Part shown: positions 1 through 5,627 of the stretch, one piece after another
How positions within the stretch are numbered: the first letter of the stretch is position 1
Layout: the number at the start of each line of letters is the position of its first letter
From: Bacillota bacterium
GTDB lineage: Bacteria > Bacillota > Desulfotomaculia > Desulfotomaculales > JAJYZD01
DNA length: 10,580 bases
Direction: 5' to 3'
Assembly (NCBI GenBank): GCA_021800315.1
Contig: JAJYZD010000117.1
Span: forward strand, 1 to 10,580
The notes under the pieces: model-generated
What the model saw: only the letters and a program-made list of their open reading frames with translations
Told to the model about the DNA's origin: nothing
The model's database searches: none
Program-made: the position numbers and the translations under genes

Positions 1-22
1 AACGGGGGTTTTGGGGGGCGGA

Positions 23-130
23 AGAATTCTCAACTACCCCCGACTGAAGTCGGGGGCTTGCTACTCCGGCTTAAGTCGACTTTCAGTCGATAGCCAGTCC
101 ACCTGCTTCAGCAGGTGGTGGTTGAATTCT
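23..130. mobile_element. Short imperfect inverted-repeat element with IS200/IS605-like hairpin ends
   Basis: About 38 bp at the left (23-60) reappear, inverted and imperfect, at the right (about 93-130). Both ends read AGAATTC, then CAAC or AAC, then a hairpin whose loop contains TGAA/TTCA. Three stem-loops lie in series: 37-44 with 49-56 (8 bp, extendable by one pair), 76-81 with 85-90 (extendable through GGCT 68-71 and AGCC 92-95), and 99-106 with 111-118 (8 bp, loop TTCA). A GC-rich hairpin next to TCAAC/GTTGA is typical of subterminal ends of IS200/IS605-type single-strand transposons. No transposase or tnpB reading frame is present here, so this would be a non-autonomous miniature element or the fused remains of two ends. 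The mobile origin is inferred; the inverted repeat is read directly. A structured RNA or terminator is the main alternative. Confidence 0.5.
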
Positions 131-408
131 GTACGGCCAATACCAAGGATATCTACAGGCAACTGAGGGAAAATCCCTTCGTCGAGTTTACTGCCTGGGG
201 CGGGGACGGGACCATCGTCCGTCTGCGCGGCGAGGTCTGGTTTGCCGAGGGAAAGGAGATCAAGGCCCGGATTCTGGAGAACAACGGCACGGTCCGGTCA
301 AGCTTCGGCTCGGCGGACAACCCGGTTTTCGTAAACTTTTTCCTGGAACACGGGCAGGCCATCGTGGCCGATTTTTCGGGTTGGCCGGCCCGGCGCCTTA
401 GCTTCTGA
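115..408 (+). pseudogene. 5'-truncated pyridoxamine 5'-phosphate oxidase-like protein
   Basis: The 97-residue frame matches the C-terminal two thirds of the small flavin-binding split-barrel family (pyridoxamine 5'-phosphate oxidase-like). Recognisable stretches are FCTANTKDIYRQL near its start, VEFTAW, then RLRGEVWF, ARILENN, ADNPVF and IVADFSG near the end. In intact relatives as I recall them, FCTANTKD lies about 40 residues in, after a strand that reads like GKPRVRPF; that part is missing. The frame opens with two GTG codons inside the hairpin at 99-118, with no ribosome binding site, immediately after the palindromic element. The likeliest reading is a gene broken by that element with its 5' part lost or displaced. 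A short product from GTG 115 or 118 cannot be excluded, but it would lack part of the expected FMN-binding barrel. Confidence 0.65.
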
Positions 409-532
409 ACAAAAACGGCGGCCGACCCCGGTCTAAACTATTTTATTCCTTTGTATACATTTACGGGGTGGGACAAGGTGACGGCCGGGGTCCTTCCTTT
501 TCGATAACGGGGTTCGAAACGGGGTGTTTTCC
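409..532. other. Intergenic region upstream of the ymxH-like gene
   Basis: No convincing gene or promoter was found. It contains a wide inverted repeat, GACCCCGG at 424-431 and CCGGGGTC at 485-492, with an AT-rich stretch between them (434-463). The right arm is followed by CTTCCTTTT, so a weak terminator for the fragment upstream is possible. A TATACA at 454-459 could serve as a -10, but no good -35 is seen. Confidence 0.3.
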
Positions 533-820
533 ATGCGCCTTGGGCACCTGTCCGGGAAGGAAATAATCAATCTGTACGACGGTACCCGGCTGGGCGTGAT
601 CGCCCAGCCGGACGCCGTGGTGGACGGCCCCTCGGGCGCCGTGCGGCTCATCGTCGTGGCGGGCGGCCTGCGCCTGCTGGGCCGGGGGCCCCGATCCCTG
701 GGCATTCCGTGGGAGGCGGTGCGAAAGATCGGCCGGGAGGTGGTGGTGGTCGACCTGGCGCCCGGCCAGGCGGGCAACACCTTGAAACCGGTGCCAAACA
801 AAGCAGGCGGCGGGTTGTGA
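533..820 (+). CDS. ymxH: YlmC/YmxH family sporulation protein (PRC-barrel)
   Basis: A 95-residue protein that fits the YlmC/YmxH family, small PRC-barrel proteins of spore formers whose biochemical role is unknown. Diagnostic features are the N-terminus MRLGHLSGKEIINL, the DGTRLGVI turn that follows it (16-23), a variable acidic/Gly loop, a hydrophobic strand (RLIVVAGG, 38-45), and the closing IPWEAVRKIGREVVVVD (58-74), typical of PRC-barrels. The ATG at 533 is preferred because family members begin with MRL; a GTG three codons earlier (524) is possible, and the ribosome binding site is weak for either. In B. subtilis ymxH directly precedes the dipicolinate synthase genes, so its position here supports the call. 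The stop codon lies in the loop of the following terminator. Residues 75-95 look unconserved. Confidence 0.85.
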   Translation: MRLGHLSGKEIINLYDGTRLGVIAQPDAVVDGPSGAVRLIVVAGGLRLLGRGPRSLGIPWEAVRKIGREVVVVDLAPGQAGNTLKPVPNKAGGGL

Positions 821-834
821 CCGCCGCCTGCTTT
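800..834 (+). terminator. Rho-independent terminator, probably bidirectional
   Basis: A perfect 14-bp stem (800-813 with 821-834) encloses a 7-nt loop that contains the TGA of the ymxH-like gene. On the plus strand the stem ends in CTTTT; on the minus strand it ends in CTTTGTTT. It sits between two convergent genes, with the Hsp20 gene ending at 846, so it can terminate transcription from both sides. Confidence 0.85.
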
Positions 835-845
835 TGGTGTCCCCC

Positions 846-1574
846 TTACTGGGCCACGGTGACCTTGACTTTGCGCCGCGATACCAGGTCGGACTTGGGA
901 GCCCTGATCTCCAGAATCCCGTTGGCATAGGTGGCTTCCACCTGCTCGGACTTGATGGTGGTGGGCAGCGCTATGGTGCGGTAGAGGCTGCAGGCGCGAT
1001 TGCCGGCGAAAGCGGTGGCCGAAATGGACAACGAATCGTCGGTGACGGTGAGGCTGAGGTCGTTCAGGCTCACATTCGGCAATTCGGCCGCTACCACGAC
1101 GTCACTGTTTGTTTCCGCCAGGTCCACCCTCATCTGCGCCAGTCCGGTGGTCGCCGCGATGGCGTTCATGTTGGCGACGCCGCTGCTGATGAAGGGATTG
1201 GCGAAAGCCTGCTGGGCCAGCGCCTGCTGGGCGAATGCCTGCTGGGCCAGGAACGTGCCGGCCGTGGTCACCGGCACGTTCCAGTTGCTGATACCGCTGG
1301 TCAGGGGATTCACGACGCCCTGAGCGATGACCGGGTTGGCCACTACGCCCTGGGTCAACACCGGTTGGCCTATGACGGCCTGGTTGGTGAGGCCGATGGC
1401 CGGATTCAGACCGGCGCTGCTGACGGCCTGGCTGGCCACGGGGTTGAACCCGTAGATGACCGTGTTCCCCGACCAGCTGGGTCTGATCTGGAGGGGGATG
1501 GCGGTGGTCGCCCCGGTCTGGTAGCCCTGGCTGAAGGCTACCGCCTGGTTGGGATTGAACGTGGAAACGTACAC
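846..1574 (-). CDS. Hsp20/alpha-crystallin-type protein with long low-complexity N-terminus
   Basis: A 242-residue protein in two parts. Residues from about 148 to the end form an alpha-crystallin (Hsp20) domain: MRVDLAETNSDVVVAAELP opens it, SLTVTDDSLSISA follows, and YANGILEIRAPK (216-227) matches the GxLxxxxPK-like sHsp signature; the tail KVKVTV could serve as the C-terminal anchoring motif. Residues 1-147 are low-complexity, rich in Ala, Gln, Asn, Val and Pro, with repeats PV(L/I)xQGVV-NP (about 71-90) and three AQQA(F/L) units (110-124). This is far longer than the usual sHsp N-terminal arm. Start: GTG at 1574 lies 7 nt after the GGAGG of GGGAGGA, whereas the ATG at 1580 sits on top of it and is unlikely. 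A holdase chaperone is likely; given the sporulation locus and forespore-like promoter, a CotM/CotP-like spore protein is inferred. Confidence 0.85.
   Translation of the reverse strand: MYVSTFNPNQAVAFSQGYQTGATTAIPLQIRPSWSGNTVIYGFNPVASQAVSSAGLNPAIGLTNQAVIGQPVLTQGVVANPVIAQGVVNPLTSGISNWNVPVTTAGTFLAQQAFAQQALAQQAFANPFISSGVANMNAIAATTGLAQMRVDLAETNSDVVVAAELPNVSLNDLSLTVTDDSLSISATAFAGNRACSLYRTIALPTTIKSEQVEATYANGILEIRAPKSDLVSRRKVKVTVAQ
1207..1251. repeat. Three tandem 15-bp repeats
   Basis: The units at 1207-1221, 1222-1236 and 1237-1251 all begin GCCTGCTGGGC and end CAGC, GAAT or CAGG. On the minus strand they encode the AQQA(F/L) repeats of the Hsp20 protein. Being exact multiples of three, they can change in number without breaking the frame. 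Confidence 0.85.
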
Positions 1575-1609
1575 GAGCATTCCTCCCGTTTTTATTTTGG
1601 TGCCGGATA

Positions 1610-1639
1610 TATTTTCTTGCGCCGGCCCGGCCTTTATAC
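1610..1639 (-). promoter_or_regulatory. Possible forespore-type promoter for the first Hsp20 gene
   Basis: On the minus strand GTATA (plus 1635-1639) is followed after 18 nt by GAAAATA (plus 1610-1616). This resembles the GHATR -35 and degenerate CATNHTA -10 of SigG promoters, or the GYATA / AnAhTr elements of SigF. A start near 1602 would give a leader of about 28 nt that includes the ribosome binding site (plus 1581-1587). The -10 match is partial. The GC-rich spacer shares GGCCGGGCCGG with a similar GC-rich spacer before the second Hsp20 gene. Confidence 0.25.
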
Positions 1640-1741
1640 AGGCTGGAAATTATTTTTTGCGGCAAAATATGGTGTGGTAAACCTCGCAAATAATTTCGGC
1701 CCCGGTAAAACATAATTAAGGATAAGAGGCCCGGGGGTACT

Positions 1742-1780
1742 CACCCGCAGGGTGCGGGTGCCCACCGAAGGTTGAGTGGG
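1742..1780. other. Two adjacent hairpins in the divergent intergenic region
   Basis: A perfect 8-bp stem (CACCCGCA 1742-1749 with TGCGGGTG 1753-1760) is followed directly by a 5-bp one (CCCAC 1761-1765 with GTGGG 1776-1780). They lie between the divergent Hsp20 and protease genes. They have no T-tract, so they are not clear terminators; a structured 5' leader of the protease mRNA is possible. Confidence 0.35.
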
Positions 1781-1829
1781 TCGCGAGGGACGGGTCAAGG
1801 GCGGGTTGGGAAGGAGCCGGGGCAAACTA

Positions 1830-2816
1830 TTGACGAGAGAGCGCAGGGTGGCCCTGATCAGGGAAATTGAAGCCGCAAGGAACTCGCGCCTGATATGCTA
1901 CGTCACCGGAGACCGGGAAAACCTCAGTACCAGGATCGCCCCCGACGTTACCGGGGTATTTTTCCGTCACCTGGAGCTTATCGGGACGCATCCCTTGATT
2001 GATGTCCTCCTCTACACCAGGGGCGGTGACGTCCTGACCCCGTGGCGGCTTGTCCACCTTATCAGGGAATATACCGACCGGTTGGGCGTATTGGTGCCCT
2101 TCCGGGCCTACAGTTCCGGAACCTTGATCTGCCTGGGCGCCGACGAGGTTGTCATGGGCAAAATGGGGGAACTGGGACCGATCGACCCCAGCGTGGTCAA
2201 CGCTTTCAATCCGCAGGATCCGACCAATCCGGTCGCCCGTATGCCGGTGAATATCGAGGATGTATATTCCTACCTGGCCCTGGCCTGCGACAAGGCGGGC
2301 ATCTGCACGGACGAGCAATTGGGGAAGGCCTTCCTCCTGTTGGGAGAACACATTCACCCGCTGGCACTGGGCAATGTGCACCGGAACTACCTCTTGATCC
2401 GGTCGCTGGCCAAAAAGCTCATTTCCCTGCACCAGCAACCACCGGACGAGGCATCCGTGGCCTCCATAGTGGACAGTCTTACCGAGAAGCTCTATGCCCA
2501 CAACCACATGATTCCACGGCGCGAGGCGGCCGCGGAAATCCACCTGCCGGTGGTCTACCCGTCGGAGCAACTGGAGAAACTGGTCTGGGACCTGTACCTG
2601 GAATACGCGAGGGAACTGGTGCTGGACGAGCCGTTCAACCCCGTCGAACTGTTGCACGATTCCCGCTGTGAGTTCCGGGTCATGAGCGGGGTCGTGGAAT
2701 CGACCCTGGCCCAGGATGCCTTTGTTTTTGAGGGAGTTGTGGAGAGACAGGATTTTCCGGAATCGGGAAAGATCAACGTCAACATCTTGAAGCAAGGATG
2801 GCGAAAAGTGCTGTGA
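1830..2816 (+). CDS. ClpP/SppA-fold protease, serine dehydrogenase proteinase (SDH) family
   Basis: A 328-residue protein with the crotonase/ClpP-like fold of the SDH-type serine proteinases. Key segments: LLYTRGGD (60-67), the glycine-rich oxyanion strand; AYSSGT (93-98), with a probable nucleophile Ser95 or Ser96; GADEVVMGKMGELGPIDP (103-120), strongly conserved in the family; and HIHPLALGNVHR (174-185), which may supply the catalytic histidine. No signal peptide or membrane segment is seen, unlike many SppA proteins, so it is likely cytoplasmic. The TTG at 1830 gives an N-terminus (MTRERRVALIREIE) that resembles relatives; AAGGAG at 1811-1816 is 13 nt upstream, rather far. The frame stays open to GTG 1776, but that would add a Gly/Arg-rich stretch overlapping a hairpin. 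The substrate is unknown. It lies between two Hsp20 genes, suggesting a protein quality-control role (inference). Confidence 0.85.
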   Translation: MTRERRVALIREIEAARNSRLICYVTGDRENLSTRIAPDVTGVFFRHLELIGTHPLIDVLLYTRGGDVLTPWRLVHLIREYTDRLGVLVPFRAYSSGTLICLGADEVVMGKMGELGPIDPSVVNAFNPQDPTNPVARMPVNIEDVYSYLALACDKAGICTDEQLGKAFLLLGEHIHPLALGNVHRNYLLIRSLAKKLISLHQQPPDEASVASIVDSLTEKLYAHNHMIPRREAAAEIHLPVVYPSEQLEKLVWDLYLEYARELVLDEPFNPVELLHDSRCEFRVMSGVVESTLAQDAFVFEGVVERQDFPESGKINVNILKQGWRKVL

Positions 2817-3031
2817 GTAAAAACGACGGCATTGTAGGGAATGGGGGAAACTGCGAGGGCCGGGTGGAGGTCCATTACCAGTTCCCGGGGCGGTCGACCA
2901 AGTACTATCTGCTGACCGCCGGCTCAGGCTATCCGTCGGCGGAATTCCGCTTTCCCCTGAGCGGTCCCGACAGGCGGCTGGTGGTGCCGGAAGCGGCGAA
3001 ATCCAGCGCCAACCCGCCGCCGGAAGGGTAA
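2813..3031 (+). CDS. Small protein of unknown function overlapping the protease gene
   Basis: The frame continues from the end of the protease gene with a GTGA overlap at 2813-2816, giving 72 residues; an ATG at 2798 would give 77 and lies close behind AAGCAAGG. I recognise no family. The middle (about 14-55) has alternating hydrophobic and polar residues and aromatic positions (VEVHYQFPG, KYYLLTAG, AEFRFPLSG) that look like a small beta-rich fold; the C-terminus is Ala/Pro-rich and probably disordered. Overlap with the protease stop suggests translational coupling. It ends 19 bp before the convergent Hsp20 gene, with no clear terminator between. It may be real, but evidence is limited to the frame and its coupling. 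Confidence 0.45.
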   Translation: MSKNDGIVGNGGNCEGRVEVHYQFPGRSTKYYLLTAGSGYPSAEFRFPLSGPDRRLVVPEAAKSSANPPPEG

Positions 3032-3049
3032 GGTTACGTCGGGCGTGGT

Positions 3050-3616
3050 TCAGCGTTTCTTGGGCAGGTGCAGTTCCAATTCACCGTACCGGTACCTGGC
3101 CGTGGCGTCGTTCGTGTTTACGTTGGGCGGTGTCCGGAGAAGCCTCATGTAGCGTCCCTGCGGCCGTTCCAGGTAATGATAACGGCTCGCGGGGGATGCC
3201 GTCGATTCGGGCCCGGTGAGGGCTATCTCGCGGGCCGACACTTCGACGTTGATCTGGTCCGGCTCCGGACCCGGGACCTCGAAGACGTAAATGAATTCCG
3301 CATCCGTCTCCAGCACGTCAACCCTGGGCAACACCGCCTGGTCTCCGCTCGGGAAGGTCACGCCGGGGGAGACCTGCAGCGTTCCTGCGACCATATGCGG
3401 CGTGGCCGTCTCCGTCTGGACCGGTCCTGCCGGGCCTCCGGTCCGGAACGTCATGCCGGGGGAGACCTGGCAATTCAGGTTTGGAGCCTGGGACACATCC
3501 GGGGCGGTCTGTTGCGGCCTATTCATCCCGGGCTGTATTACGGTCCCTGCCTGACCTCCGGGCAAAACATTCCCGGCCGTTTCCGGAGAGGCACCCTGCC
3601 AGTTCGGGTTTTGCAT
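3050..3616 (-). CDS. Hsp20/alpha-crystallin-type protein with Pro/Gly/Gln-rich N-terminus
   Basis: A 188-residue protein. Residues from about 97 on form the alpha-crystallin domain: LPRVDVLETDAEFIYVFEVPG (opening strands), INVEVSAREIALTG, YHYLERPQGRYMRLLRTP, and the final RYRYGELELHLPKK (175-187), which matches the sHsp signature G-x-L-x-x-x-x-P-K. Residues 1-95 are disordered in character, rich in Pro, Gly, Gln and Thr, with an internal duplication QVSPG(M/V)TF (50-57 and 81-88). An ATG at 3616 follows AAGGCAGGGAAG. It differs from the first Hsp20 of this window in both halves, so the pair is not a recent duplication. A divergent gap holds its promoter and that of dapB. The fold is confident; a spore-specific role is inferred from the location and promoter. 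Confidence 0.85.
   Translation of the reverse strand: MQNPNWQGASPETAGNVLPGGQAGTVIQPGMNRPQQTAPDVSQAPNLNCQVSPGMTFRTGGPAGPVQTETATPHMVAGTLQVSPGVTFPSGDQAVLPRVDVLETDAEFIYVFEVPGPEPDQINVEVSAREIALTGPESTASPASRYHYLERPQGRYMRLLRTPPNVNTNDATARYRYGELELHLPKKR
3357..3469. repeat. Direct 20-bp repeat inside the second Hsp20 gene
   Basis: GTCACGCCGGGGGAGACCTG at 3357-3376 recurs at 3450-3469 with one mismatch (T for C), 93 bp apart, a multiple of three. On the minus strand both copies encode QVSPG(V/M)T in the disordered N-terminal arm, so the arm seems to have grown by in-frame duplication of a 31-codon unit. Confidence 0.8.
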
Positions 3617-3656
3617 CGACTTCCCTGCCTTCGGTTAAGTTTAGAGTTTTCCGGCA

Positions 3657-3685
3657 TAGTATAACCCCCCGGCCCGTCCGTATAC
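3657..3685 (-). promoter_or_regulatory. Probable forespore-type (SigG/SigF-like) promoter of the second Hsp20 gene
   Basis: On the minus strand GTATA (plus 3681-3685), a 17-nt GC-rich spacer and TATACTA (plus 3657-3663) resemble the SigG consensus GHATR-N17/18-CATNHTA with one mismatch in the -10. The predicted start near 3649 gives a leader of about 33 nt to the ATG at 3616. Assignment between SigF and SigG cannot be made by eye. Confidence 0.4.
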
Positions 3686-3728
3686 CTGCGGGGGCCTCTA
3701 TTGTAACTTGCTGGAAGCGACCTTGTGC

Positions 3729-3758
3729 TTGACATATGCGCGGCGATATAAGAAAATT
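3729..3758 (+). promoter_or_regulatory. Possible SigA-type promoter of the dap/dpa cluster
   Basis: TTGACA at 3729-3734 is a perfect -35. The downstream AT-rich stretch offers GAAAAT (3752-3757, spacer 17) or AAAATT (3753-3758, spacer 18) as a poor -10. TATAAG at 3747-3752 is a better -10 but would need a -35 at TTGTGC (3723-3728). One of these probably drives dapB; a mother-cell promoter for the dpa genes is not evident. Confidence 0.35.
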
Positions 3759-3834
3759 AACGTAAATCAATAGTTGTCGCCCGGAGCGTGGTTGGCCGGT
3801 CAGGTCGGTGCCGTGCGGGCAGGGGGTTGTTTTT

Positions 3835-4638
3835 TTGTTGCGGGTGGTTGTGTCAGGTGCCGCCGGACGGATGGGACGCACGGTTGTGGCGGCTGTTTGC
3901 CGGGCCGGGGATCTCGAACTCGTGGGAGCGGTGGACAGGCAGCAGGTCGGGGTGGATGCGGGAACCTTGGCCGGTCTGGAACCGGTGGGGGTGCCGCTGG
4001 GCGGTGATCTGGACGGGGTTCTGGAGTGGGCCAGGCCGGATGTGATGGTCGATTTCACCGGTCCTTCGGCGGTGGCGGCCAATCTGCATACGGCGATCAG
4101 CCACCTGGTGTGCCCGGTGGTTGGAACCACCGGGCTGTCCGAACCAGACCTGGCGGAGGCCCGGCGCAAGTGCGCCGAAAAGCGGCTCGGCTGCGTGGTG
4201 GCGCCCAATTTCGCCCTGGGGGCGGTATTGATGATGCGCCTGGCGGCTATTTGTGCCCCTCTTATGCCACAGGTGGAAGTCATCGAATTCCACCATGACC
4301 AGAAGGTGGATTCTCCTTCCGGTACCGCGATCAAGACCGCCGAGGTGATCGCGAAGGCCCGGGCCGGGGCCGGACAGGGACTGGCCGCCGGACAGGAGAT
4401 CCTGCCCGGGGCGAGAGGGGCGGCCTATGACGGTATCAGCATACACAGCGTGCGCCTGCCCGGGTTGATGGCACACCAGGAGGTAATTTTCGGAGGACTG
4501 GGCCAGACATTGACAATAAGGCACGACTCTATTTCCCGGGAATCTTTTGTTCCCGGCATTTTGTTGGCCGTGCGCAAGGTGAGCCGGCTTTCGGGGGTGG
4601 TTTACGGATTAGAAAATATTCTTTTTGACTCCGAATAG
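3835..4638 (+). CDS. dapB: 4-hydroxy-tetrahydrodipicolinate reductase
   Basis: DapB reduces 4-hydroxy-tetrahydrodipicolinate to tetrahydrodipicolinate with NAD(P)H, the second dedicated step of diaminopimelate/lysine synthesis, in the cytoplasm. The 267 residues have the usual length. The nucleotide-binding motif GAAGRMG is at 8-14, VVGTTGL at 95-101, APNFALG at 123-129, and the catalytic/substrate segment EFHHDQKVDSPSGTA at 151-165 holds His153/154, Lys157 and the SGT phosphate-like loop. HSVRLPG and GHQE-like AHQEVIFG follow. Start: TTG 3835 lies 8 nt after AGGGGG (3821-3826) and gives MLRVVVSG; TTG 3838 is nearly as good, and GTG 3808 would add nine unlikely residues. It heads the cluster where B. 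subtilis has no dapB, placing both consumers of the DapA product in one unit. Confidence 0.96.
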   Translation: MLRVVVSGAAGRMGRTVVAAVCRAGDLELVGAVDRQQVGVDAGTLAGLEPVGVPLGGDLDGVLEWARPDVMVDFTGPSAVAANLHTAISHLVCPVVGTTGLSEPDLAEARRKCAEKRLGCVVAPNFALGAVLMMRLAAICAPLMPQVEVIEFHHDQKVDSPSGTAIKTAEVIAKARAGAGQGLAAGQEILPGARGAAYDGISIHSVRLPGLMAHQEVIFGGLGQTLTIRHDSISRESFVPGILLAVRKVSRLSGVVYGLENILFDSE

Positions 4639-4719
4639 AACCTACGGCCTTGGTGCACCTCCATTTTTGCTCCCTCATATATTGTGCTAAGAGACCAGTT
4701 GGCGAGGGGGCACCGGGTA

Positions 4720-5607
4720 ATGGCACCCAATCTGCAGGCGGTGGAACTGGCCATACTCGGCGGTGATGCCAGGGAATTGGTGCTTCTGGACAGTCTTGGC
4801 AGGTGCGGGGCGGTCACGAAGGTCTTCGGCCTGCCCGTAAAGGATGGGCGGGGCGTTTCCTGTTCGTCGCCCATTGCTGCGGTAACCGGCGTCAGGGCCG
4901 TCATTCTGCCCGTGCCGGGAGTGATCGACGAAGAAGGACGTCTCTTCGGGACATACCTGGCAAGGCCGCTGTTTGTGGACGACGACCTGGTCGTCAGGTT
5001 TCCGCCGGACGCTCCGGTGCTGGTGGGCAAGGCCAGGCCGTACCTGCGGGATCTCCTGGGACGACACGGGCTACGCCTGGTCGAACTCATGGAATTGCCG
5101 GAGATGGCCGTCCTGAATTCCATCCCTTCGGCCGAGGGAGCCATACAGATGGCCATGGAGAGATTGCCGGTGACCATTCACGGCAGCCGGGCCTATGTCC
5201 TGGGGTATGGGCGCACAGGTATCACTCTGGCCCGCATGCTGCTGGGCATCGGGGCCAAAACCGTGGTGTCGGCCCGCAACCCCGCTCAACTGGCCAGGGC
5301 CTTTGAAGCGGGACACGGGACGGTTCCCCTGGCCGTGCTGGGCGACTTCATCGGGGATGCCGACGTTGTCTTCAACACGGTGCCGGCGCTCGTCCTGTCC
5401 GGGGATTTGCTCAGCCGCTTGAAGGCGCGGACCGTGATCATCGATCTGGCCTCCGCTCCCGGGGGTACGGATTTTGGTTGCGCTGACGCCCTCGGGCTGC
5501 CCGCCCTGTTGGCACCCGCCTTGCCCGGACGGGTGGCTCCCCAGACCGCGGGGGAGATCCTGGCCAAAGCTGTGCTGGAGACCCTGGCGCGTGAACTGGC
5601 TCTTTAA
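4720..5607 (+). CDS. dpaA: Dipicolinate synthase subunit A
   Basis: DpaA (SpoVFA) with DpaB converts the DapA product to dipicolinic acid in the mother cell during sporulation; the acid is imported into the spore core with calcium and gives heat resistance. The 295 residues match the B. subtilis length (297). Visible motifs: AILGGDAREL (11-20), NSIPSAEGAIQMA (133-145), IHGSRAYVLGYGRTGITLAR (153-172) with the Rossmann GxGRTG, VVSARNPAQLAR, then IDLASAPGGTDF and LLAPALPGRVAPQTAGEI near the C-terminus. The ATG at 4720 is chosen because GAGGGGG (4704-4710) is 9 nt upstream and the N-terminus aligns with SpoVFA; an open GTG at 4684 lacks a binding site. It lies 81 bp after dapB without an apparent terminator and 20 bp before dpaB. 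Confidence 0.96.
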   Translation: MAPNLQAVELAILGGDARELVLLDSLGRCGAVTKVFGLPVKDGRGVSCSSPIAAVTGVRAVILPVPGVIDEEGRLFGTYLARPLFVDDDLVVRFPPDAPVLVGKARPYLRDLLGRHGLRLVELMELPEMAVLNSIPSAEGAIQMAMERLPVTIHGSRAYVLGYGRTGITLARMLLGIGAKTVVSARNPAQLARAFEAGHGTVPLAVLGDFIGDADVVFNTVPALVLSGDLLSRLKARTVIIDLASAPGGTDFGCADALGLPALLAPALPGRVAPQTAGEILAKAVLETLARELAL

Positions 5608-5627
5608 CTCTTGCGGAGGTGCTGGAA

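Noticed and set aside
37..118. Possible CRISPR array or repeat array from the serial hairpins
   Set aside because: The hairpins have different sequences, irregular spacing and no repeated unit with spacers.
464..500. T-box-like sequence (GGGGTGGGACAAGG) upstream of the ymxH-like gene
   Set aside because: It departs from the conserved T-box core at the central bases, there is no specifier stem that I can see, and the downstream gene is not amino-acid related.
834..1715. 293-codon plus-strand frame opposite the first Hsp20 gene
   Set aside because: It is the shadow of a recognised Hsp20 gene; the composition is Gly/His/Arg-rich with no domain, and no ribosome binding site.
1827..2795. 322-codon minus-strand frame opposite the protease gene
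   Set aside because: It runs opposite a gene with clear SDH-protease motifs; no motif of its own.
5071..5316. Internal minus-strand and alternative plus frames within dpaA
   Set aside because: All overlap a full-length DpaA gene with matching length and motifs; none has a ribosome binding site or a recognisable domain.
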